Under the pieces are notes generated by a model, which saw only the letters and a list, made by a program, of their open reading frames with translations, did not search any database and was not told where the DNA came from. The position numbers were made by a program, and so were the translations under genes. A stretch of DNA of 15,515 nt. It comes from JANMDU01 sp031388245 (GTDB lineage: Bacteria; Pseudomonadota; Gammaproteobacteria; Burkholderiales; Burkholderiaceae_C). Below, one piece after another: positions 13,573 to 15,515 of this stretch (position 1 is the first letter of the stretch; each line of letters begins with the position of its first letter). The DNA lies in NCBI GenBank assembly GCA_031388245.1, contig JANNED010000344.1, positions 1 to 15,515 on the forward strand, given 5' to 3'.

Positions 13573-14550
13573 TTAGGCAGACGTCTTGGTTTGTGACGCA
13601 AGGAAGTGATGGGCTGTGAGCTGCAAGCCTTGTTGTAAGCGCACAGGCGGAGTCCAGCCCAGCAATCGTGTGGCCGGGGAGGAGTCCACGGTCAAATCAC
13701 CACACAGGCGCTGGGCGATGCCGCCTTTGCCTATGGCCTGGAGGCTCAGCGCTAGCCAGCTTTGCCGCACAGGCCAAAGCCGGGCAGGGCGATGCAGCGC
13801 AGCACCCAAGTCGCGCAGCAGCTGCGTGGTGCTCACATCTTGCTGGTCGCTCACCATAAAAGTCTGGTTTGCAGCCTTGGGGTGCGTCACGCAGAGCGAT
13901 ATGAAATCCACCAGATTTGGCAAAGCCACCAAGCTGCGCTGATTGTTGATTGCGCCCAAAGGCAGCGGAATCCCTGTGTGCAGCCAGCGCATCATCGTGT
14001 GGAAATTGGCTTTCACGCCGGGGCCATAGACCAAGGGTGGGCGGATGATCACCACTTCCATCCCGGTCTTCGCAGCGATAGCCTTCAAGCCTTGCTCTGC
14101 CTCCCATTTGCTGGTGCCATACGGGTCTTGCGGCGCAGCATCTTGGGCGCGAAACGCTTGATGGCGCAAGGTTAATTCGCCATTGACTTTGACCGAGCTT
14201 AAAAAAACGAAGCGGCGCACGCCCGTCGCCGCTGCAGCTTGCGCCAAGGCGAGGGTCGCTGCGCAGTTGATGTGTCTGTAAGCTTCCAGTGGATCAGAGG
14301 CCGCGTCATTCAGCTGATGAACCCGGGCTGCACAATGCACAACGACATCTACTGAGCTCAAAAGCGGCTCAACAGTAGAAATTTGAGTGAAATCGGCTTC
14401 TTCCCGGCATAAATACAGCTTATATTGCTCACTAAATGATAGCGATTTGATATTCCGCGCTACGGCCATTACCTGCTTTTGCGCAGCACTAAGGTGAACG
14501 CACACCGCATGCCCGACCCAACCATTTGCACCAGTCACAAGAATGCTCAT
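13573..14550 (-). CDS. NAD-dependent epimerase/dehydratase, WbpV-like
   Basis: This 325-residue extended short-chain dehydrogenase starts with ATG at 14550, overlapping the glycosyltransferase stop as ATGA. The Rossmann motif is GANGWVG (residues 7-13). Catalytic candidates are Ser118/119 (FLSSVKVNG) and Tyr144/Lys148 (YGTSKWEAE). Other features include VDVVVHCAARVH, IIRPPLVYGPGVKANF and the C-terminal LLGWTPP. These resemble WbpV-type enzymes that reduce or epimerise UDP-4-keto or UDP-hexose sugars for O-antigen. Beside a glycosyltransferase, a role in surface polysaccharide is likely; the exact sugar is not determined. Residues about 35-50 are encoded by dispersed repeat copy 4, where relatives have a short variable loop before the next strand. 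Confidence 0.88.
   Translation of the reverse strand: MSILVTGANGWVGHAVCVHLSAAQKQVMAVARNIKSLSFSEQYKLYLCREEADFTQISTVEPLLSSVDVVVHCAARVHQLNDAASDPLEAYRHINCAATLALAQAAAATGVRRFVFLSSVKVNGELTLRHQAFRAQDAAPQDPYGTSKWEAEQGLKAIAAKTGMEVVIIRPPLVYGPGVKANFHTMMRWLHTGIPLPLGAINNQRSLVALPNLVDFISLCVTHPKAANQTFMVSDQQDVSTTQLLRDLGAALHRPARLWPVRQSWLALSLQAIGKGGIAQRLCGDLTVDSSPATRLLGWTPPVRLQQGLQLTAHHFLASQTKTSA
14403..14445 (+). repeat. Dispersed 43-bp repeat, copy 4 (inside the epimerase gene)
   Basis: CCCGGC, 18 bases, then GCTCACTAAATGATAGCGA. It is the most diverged core but keeps the exact spacing. Read on the minus strand it encodes the SLSFSEQYKLYLCR part of the epimerase in frame. Confidence 0.6.
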
Positions 14551-15515
14551 TGCCCGCTCACAGCTTTCTGGTAAACCGCCAAAGTCTTTGCTCGCAAAGC
14601 CTCCAGCGAAAACTCTTGCCGCGCTCGCTGCATGGCTTGCTGCCCCAGCTGCTGGCGCAGTGCAGGGCTGGCCAGCAAGCGCTGGAGCGAGTGCGCCAGC
14701 TCATCGACGCTTGCGGGCGTAACGGTGTAGCCCGTGATGCCATCTTGGTTGACAAAATCGACACCGTTGTTCAGCCGCGTGCTCACCACGGGTTTGGCGC
14801 AAGCAAATGCCTCCACCTGCACAATGCCAAATGCCTCGGCTTGATTCACAGCAGGCAAGCAAAACACATCGCATGCTTGAAAATAAGCTGGTAAATCAGC
14901 GTCTGCAATTTTGCCCACGAAATGAATGCGTGCGTTGGCAGTACTTTGCGAGGCGAGCAGTTTCCATTCGCTGCTGAGGGGGCCCTCGCCACCAATGACG
15001 AGCTGTGTATCCGGCGGCAATTGCGCCATGGCCTTGATCAGCACATCGAAGCCTTTGTAATGCACATGGCGGCCAAGGGCGAAGATGATTTGACCAGAAA
15101 ATTGCGTGCGCAATGACTGCGCTAAGGTGTGGGGCAGAGCGTAATGCGCTAGATCAAAGCCGAAGGGCACAACATGCAGCTTGCCCTGCAGATGCGGCGC
15201 AGTCAACTCGCTTGAGCTTTTGATATGCGCTGGTGTGGCTGCAATGATGGCCTTGGCGCTGCGCAATGCGGCGTTTTGGAATGGCTTGTAGCCCAGCAAC
15301 ATGAGCTTTTGGCGAACGATGTCTGCATGCCAAGTGATCACGCGTGGCACATGCGCAGGAATTGCCCAAGAAGCAAGGTGAGACATGGGATCTGGAAAAT
15401 GCAAATGCACCACATCAAATGGTTTTGCGCGGTGCAATTGTCGCGCTTTGCTGATGAGGCGGGGCGATAAAGCCAGCGATCCATCTACATTCCAGCTGGG
15501 TGTGAGAATCAGCGG
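14547..15515 (-). CDS. Group 1/family 4 glycosyltransferase, 5' end missing
   Basis: The frame is open to the window edge, and 322 codons are visible. It therefore extends past the apparent TTG at 15437, with upstream PLILTPSWNVDGS matching the N-terminal domain. The N-terminal half has FDVVHLHFPDPMSHLA and PRVITWHADIVRQK. The GT-B C-terminal domain has FALGRHVHYKGFDVLIKAM, LVIGGEGPL, and the E-x7-E motif in AEAFGIVQVEAFACAKPVV. This is a retaining GT4 enzyme that adds a sugar from a nucleotide-sugar donor in the cytoplasm, probably to an O-antigen or exopolysaccharide lipid carrier. Donor and acceptor are unknown. Its TGA overlaps the epimerase ATG (ATGA), showing tight coupling. Confidence 0.92.
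   Translation of the reverse strand, partial: PLILTPSWNVDGSLALSPRLISKARQLHRAKPFDVVHLHFPDPMSHLASWAIPAHVPRVITWHADIVRQKLMLLGYKPFQNAALRSAKAIIAATPAHIKSSSELTAPHLQGKLHVVPFGFDLAHYALPHTLAQSLRTQFSGQIIFALGRHVHYKGFDVLIKAMAQLPPDTQLVIGGEGPLSSEWKLLASQSTANARIHFVGKIADADLPAYFQACDVFCLPAVNQAEAFGIVQVEAFACAKPVVSTRLNNGVDFVNQDGITGYTVTPASVDELAHSLQRLLASPALRQQLGQQAMQRARQEFSLEALRAKTLAVYQKAVSGQ

Overview
This window reads as a chromosomal segment of a betaproteobacterium, most likely Burkholderiales and probably Comamonadaceae or a close relative. The evidence is a moderately high GC content (estimated by eye, mid-50s percent), a Burkholderia/Pseudomonas-type secreted lipase with its dedicated foldase, Burkholderiales-like LemA/M48 and WYL/VOC gene pairs, and short intergenic GCTA...ATAGT repeats of a kind I associate from memory with Comamonadaceae. 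No genus can be named from the sequence alone.

Layout. (1) 1-1966, minus strand: a DUF2855 protein, then a haloacetate dehalogenase-like alpha/beta hydrolase that runs off the left edge. (2) 2041-3330, plus: a PGAP1-like alpha/beta hydrolase, whose stop codon overlaps that of the next gene. (3) 3327-4977, minus: VOC protein, EVE-domain protein and WYL regulator, in transcription order. (4) 5248-7098, plus: secreted lipase (TTG start) and its membrane-anchored foldase. (5) 7153-9030, plus: a 69-residue DnaJ-type zinc-finger protein, LemA and an M48 metalloprotease. (6) 9031-11206: an apparent threonine-leader attenuator followed by thrS, which lacks its usual infC-rpmI-rplT neighbours. (7) 11207-11892: about 690 bases without a convincing gene, holding a MITE-like inverted-repeat element, an 11-G tract, a possible decayed gene and one dispersed repeat. 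(8) 11893-15515, minus: glycosyltransferase (cut by the right edge), a WbpV-like sugar-nucleotide reductase/epimerase, then lysS.

The most unusual structure is a family of six 43-base elements scattered over the window. Each has SCCGGC, exactly 18 variable bases, then a GCTA...ATAGTnA core. Five lie on the plus strand as written and one is inverted. They are fused to genes: two supply the stop codon of minus-strand genes in the same frame, one supplies the start codon and first residues of the lipase foldase, one encodes part of the epimerase, and one lies in the thrS leader. Other points of interest are the thrS attenuator and three genes whose only start signal is a -10-like hexamer exactly 6 bases before ATG, as expected for leaderless mRNAs.

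Functionally the window mixes housekeeping genes (thrS, lysS, the LemA/M48 membrane pair) with accessory metabolism (secreted lipase, haloacid dehalogenase-like enzyme, lipase-like hydrolase) and the end of a surface-polysaccharide cluster.
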